From the NCBI GenBank assembly GCA_030619405.1, contig JAUXBK010000193.1, positions 1-5,183 on the forward strand: a DNA stretch of 5,183 nucleotides. Direction: 5' to 3'. This document shows, piece after piece, positions 5,011 through 5,183 of this stretch. The position numbers and the translations under genes are program-made. The notes under the pieces were generated by a model that saw nothing but the letters and a program-made list of their open reading frames with translations, made no database searches and had not been told where the DNA came from. Positions within the stretch are counted from its first letter, which is position 1; the number at the start of each line of letters is the position of its first letter. The DNA is from Sedimenticola sp. GTDB lineage: Bacteria; Pseudomonadota; Gammaproteobacteria; Chromatiales; Chromatiaceae.

Positions 5011-5183
5011 AAAATCCGCGGCTCAACGCATCCCCCAGGCAGGAGACCAGTTGCTGCGTGAGCGCATCTGCCGCGCCCGGGGTGTAAGGCTCTGCCGGGG
5101 CATGGCCCCAGACTGGACCGGGCCAGGCGGGATCCTGCCGAAACCTCGCCAGATGGTGAAGATGCAACTGGGGAACCAGATTA
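5009..5183 (-). CDS. HIT-family protein, C-terminal 57 residues (runs off right edge)
   Basis: On the minus strand an open frame enters at the right edge and ends with TGA at 5011-5009. Its 57 residues begin NLVPQLHLHHLARF, followed by DPAWPGPVWG, and end in CLGDALSRGF. HLHHL is the histidine-triad region of the HIT subfamily found in many proteobacteria, which normally reads NVVPQLHVHHIARF...DPAWPGPVWG; the central histidine of the triad is the nucleophile in nucleotide hydrolysis and transfer. Family members are about 140 residues, so more than half lies outside. The family is nucleotide-binding; substrate is unknown and no functional link with convergent moeA is seen. The stop codon lies in a dispersed repeat, so the last residues may not be ancestral. 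Confidence 0.82.
   Translation of the reverse strand, partial: NLVPQLHLHHLARFRQDPAWPGPVWGHAPAEPYTPGAADALTQQLVSCLGDALSRGF

Noticed and set aside
4755..5087. Small frames in the moeA-HIT gap
   Set aside because: They are translations of dispersed palindromes (LPLGEG, WMGKAQRAH), and the plus-strand one runs over the HIT coding end.

Overview
The window reads as a GC-rich proteobacterial chromosome segment, most likely a gammaproteobacterium. The grounds are protein style (a HIT-family tail of the QLHxHHxARF...DPAWPGPVWG type, MoeA and a tungstate-type ABC transporter) and several families of short palindromic repeats built on GTAGGATGGGCAAAG / GTGCCCATC, which are common between genes in that class. 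The taxon is an inference, not a demonstration.

Layout. Bases 1-1318 (minus strand) hold the N-terminal ~439 codons of a secreted protein with a clear signal peptide and an SdrD B-like domain; its C-terminus lies off the left edge. Bases 1319-1819 are an AT-rich divergent intergenic region with one candidate sigma70 promoter facing each way, an imperfect 21-bp palindrome and a repeated CCATTGGCCA box. On the plus strand follow tupB-like (permease, 1820-2521) and tupC-like (ATPase, 2518-3231), overlapping by ATGA. Bases 3232-3439 are filled by a compound repeat: an AT-rich hairpin plus two inverted copies of the GTAGGATGGGC palindrome, with a 17-bp direct repeat on both sides. moeA follows (3440-4705). 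Bases 4706-5008, between convergent genes, hold at least four further palindromes. The minus-strand tail of a HIT-family protein runs from 5183 to its stop at 5009.

Function. TupB and TupC would form the membrane channel and motor of an oxyanion (tungstate or molybdate) importer. MoeA inserts molybdate, or tungstate, into adenylylated molybdopterin, so uptake and cofactor assembly are side by side. The periplasmic binding protein (TupA) that the importer needs is not in the window. The surface protein on the left and the HIT protein on the right show no obvious link to metal uptake.

I found no convincing new multi-gene system. The most unusual parts are the structured repeat between tupC and moeA, which overlaps the possible moeA starts; the HIT stop codon lying inside a repeat; and the palindrome-rich control region at 1319-1819.
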